Origin: Aphelenchoides besseyi
Taxonomy: Eukaryota; Nematoda; Chromadorea; Rhabditida; Aphelenchoididae
Assembly (NCBI GenBank): GCA_024699855.1
Contig: JAMPIQ010000001.1
Span: forward strand, 11,842,001-11,906,000
Direction: 5' to 3'
DNA: 64,000 bases
Below are positions 62,206-64,000 of this stretch, piece after piece. Under the pieces are notes generated by a model that was given only the letters and a program-made list of their open reading frames with translations, was not told the origin of the DNA and ran no database searches. The position numbers were made by a program, and so were the translations under genes. How positions within the stretch are numbered: the stretch's first letter is position 1; every line of letters starts with the position of its first letter.

Positions 62206-63830
62206 TTACGAGAACTTCTTTGACAATTGACGTTCGATGACTAAGCGTTGAATTTCGTTTGCACCCTAAACTCATTAGTTGAAAACAAACAGTGGTAAGC
62301 TACTTACGCCCAAGATCTTGAAGCTCGTTGCATCTCGCAATAGTTTTTCGACGGGAAAATCAGAACTATAACCGTTTCCACCAAAGATCTAAAGTCAACG
62401 GTGTTAGTAAGTAGACAAATTGATTTCAATTACCTGAACAGCATCTGCAGCCGCTTTGAATGCACTATCAGCCGAAAAGCATTTTGCAATCGAAGAGTAA
62501 TAGGCAGCATCGCCAACATCGGCTTCGATTTTCTCTGCCGCTTGCTCAGCCAAAAGTCGAGATGCTTCCAAACGTTGAGCCATATCCGCAAGCTTGAAGT
62601 TGACTCCTTCATGCTCGATAATCGCGTGTCCAAATGTTGTGCGTTCGGCTGCGTACTTGGCGGCTTCATCCAAACAACGACGTTGAACACCGCAGGCTAC
62701 AGCAGCAATAACTGCACGAACACGAATGAATGCGCGCATAATCAACGGAAATCCATCGCCAACTTTACCAACAATGTTCTCTTTTGGGACTTTGACGTGA
62801 TCCAAGATCAACGAACGAGTGTCCAACGTCTTCAATCCCATGGTCCGTTCGCATTCACCAACGCTAACGCCTCGAGCATCACGATCGACAATAAAACCCG
62901 TGTAGCGATCGCCGGTTTTGGCGTCTGGATCAGTGGCAGCCAAAACGAAAGCCCATTTGGCAACTCCACAGTTCGTAACCTAAATAACGATTTCAATAGT
63001 AAGTTAAATATCGATTTAATTAAGTTATTTACAATAAATCACTCACGACTTCATTTTTTAAACAAGTTTTGACTCAACTAACCCACGACTTTTCACCGTC
63101 CAAAACATAGTTCCCACTTCCATCGTCTTTAGCCGACAATTTTGCTCGTGCTAAGTCCGATCCCGCTTCCGATTCACTCGCCGCTAATGCCTAAAATCTT
63201 CACAACGAATAGAAACATAAATTCAAGCAACTGACCGCAAGATGTGATTTAGAGCAAAGACTCGAAACGTATTTCTCTTTGAGCGTCTTGGATCCGGCAT
63301 AAAGAATCGGCATTTGAGCGGCATCACTGAGCATCAACGTGATGGCAACCCCTGGAAATGAGTATAAACTCAAGCAGTCGAATGTGCCAAACCCGAGTCT
63401 CCATAAGCCAACTCCTCGAAGATGCTCAACTTGGCACGTAAACTCAACCCTTGACCACCTGAACAGCAATGAAAATAAAGGATTCAGAACAAACCGAATT
63501 CTTTCGGGGTATCCGTGTTGGCCAAACCGAGTTCGTGAATCTTCTTGATAATTGGCATCGGGAACTGGAATCAAAATGCCGAGTATTTCGACTAAAACAC
63601 AAAAACTGACTTTGACTTCCTGGTCGAATTTGGTGATGGTACCGCTTCCGATCATTTCGTCTAAACGTTCACTTTCGACGTCAGTATTTTTCCGAGCTCC
63701 TACCTCGAACAAAACGACTCACAGTCGATCTCATTTCCTCCGTTAGCTCCTGAGGTTTTTGCGAGGAACATCGAACCGACGTTAAGAGAATTCGTGGATT
63801 AACGCGGAAAAGCGACATCTTGGCGGCCAT
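62206..63830 (-). CDS. medium-chain-type acyl-CoA dehydrogenase, catalytic Glu not found
   Basis: ATG 63830 opens a presequence-like N-terminus (MAAKMSLFRVNPRILLTSVR); about 420 residues. The substrate/FAD block reads ESEAGSDLARAKLSA and GEKSWVTNCGVAKWAFVLAA; later come LDHVKVPKENIVGKVGDGFP, AERTTFGHAIIEHEGV and QIFGGNGYSSDFPVEKLLRD, close to MCAD. In MCAD the catalytic base is Glu in IYEGTSQIQR; here that segment, across an intron (about 62,269-62,308), reads ILGGANEIQR, so Glu is Gly. The alternative base position used by isovaleryl- and long-chain enzymes (E-R-L-x-I/L-A) reads V-R-A-V-I-A. FAD-binding parts are intact. A matrix flavoprotein of fatty-acid or branched-chain oxidation by family. 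Activity may differ or be lost, or another residue may serve as base. It lies about 260 bp upstream of sulfite oxidase on the same strand. Confidence 0.85.
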
Positions 63831-64000
63831 TTTCGAATCAACTGAGCAATTTGGTTCTGAAATTGAAACAATTCGAAGGTTGTTATTCGTGAATTGAACG
63901 CCGAAAAAATATTTTGCAAAACAAAACTGCCGCACCACCGCGAACGGAGAGCGAAATGTAAACAACACGAAAACAAACGTGTTCTTTGGTTTTTAAGTTT
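63831..64000. other. upstream flank of the acyl-CoA dehydrogenase gene
   Basis: Short region running to the window edge; it holds the 5' UTR and promoter of the minus-strand gene. Nothing else is visible. Confidence 0.5.

Noticed and set aside
62401..63072. 223-codon plus-strand open frame
   Set aside because: Lies antisense over acyl-CoA dehydrogenase exons whose minus-strand frame is clearly conserved; a shadow of that gene.

Overview
The window reads as nuclear DNA of a nematode. Introns are short (mostly 38-50 bp, GT...AG, usually with a TTTCAG or TTTTAG acceptor) and genes are compact on both strands. The family content fits: a chemoreceptor-like 7TM protein resembling the nematode Sra type, tandem C-type lectin domains, an EB-module secreted protein, an astacin, and a Tc5-type inverted-repeat element. 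No bacterial operons, rRNA genes or CRISPR arrays are visible. All gene models were spliced by eye from the sequence. Family names come from recognised motifs and remembered homologues, not from a search.

Layout. 1-4.4 kb: the last codons of an unidentified gene, then a long gene-free stretch. 4.4-10.5 kb (+): an FNDC3-type protein with many fibronectin III domains and a C-terminal membrane anchor. 11.4-18.1 kb (-): a complete pappalysin (PAPP-A family) metalloprotease. One 1,093-bp intron of it holds a whole opposite-strand gene for an RPUSD4-like pseudouridine synthase. 18.3-19.8 kb: a probably broken coding segment, a small four-pass membrane protein (+) and a small shisa-like Cys-rich membrane protein (-). 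19.8-23.4 kb: no supported gene. 23.4-30.2 kb (+): a KIF13-type kinesin-3.

30.8-32.8 kb: a 1,202-bp Tc5-like element with 161-bp terminal inverted repeats and a TTA target duplication. It lies directly upstream of the first of two small secreted or membrane protein genes that share a duplicated TATA promoter block. 33.5-36 kb (-): an unresolved small basic gene and an astacin protease. 37.4-44.5 kb: a two-domain C-type lectin, a class A GPCR, a small basic protein (-) and the Sra-like receptor. 47.3-48.6 kb: a MADF-BESS DNA-binding protein. 50.0-55.5 kb: a large coiled-coil protein with a GRIP-like end. 55.9-58.0 kb: a secreted EB/Cys-rich protein.

58.2-63.8 kb (all -): DUSP12/YVH1 phosphatase, sulfite oxidase, and a medium-chain-type acyl-CoA dehydrogenase that seems to lack a catalytic glutamate at both known positions. 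The last two are mitochondrial enzymes lying head to tail about 260 bp apart. Apart from that pair and the two duplicated small genes, neighbouring genes show no obvious shared pathway.

The most interesting items are the nested gene in the pappalysin intron, the element insertion that can be read against its own paralogous empty site, the base-less acyl-CoA dehydrogenase, and a run of very small exons (3, 16, 17 and 27 nt).
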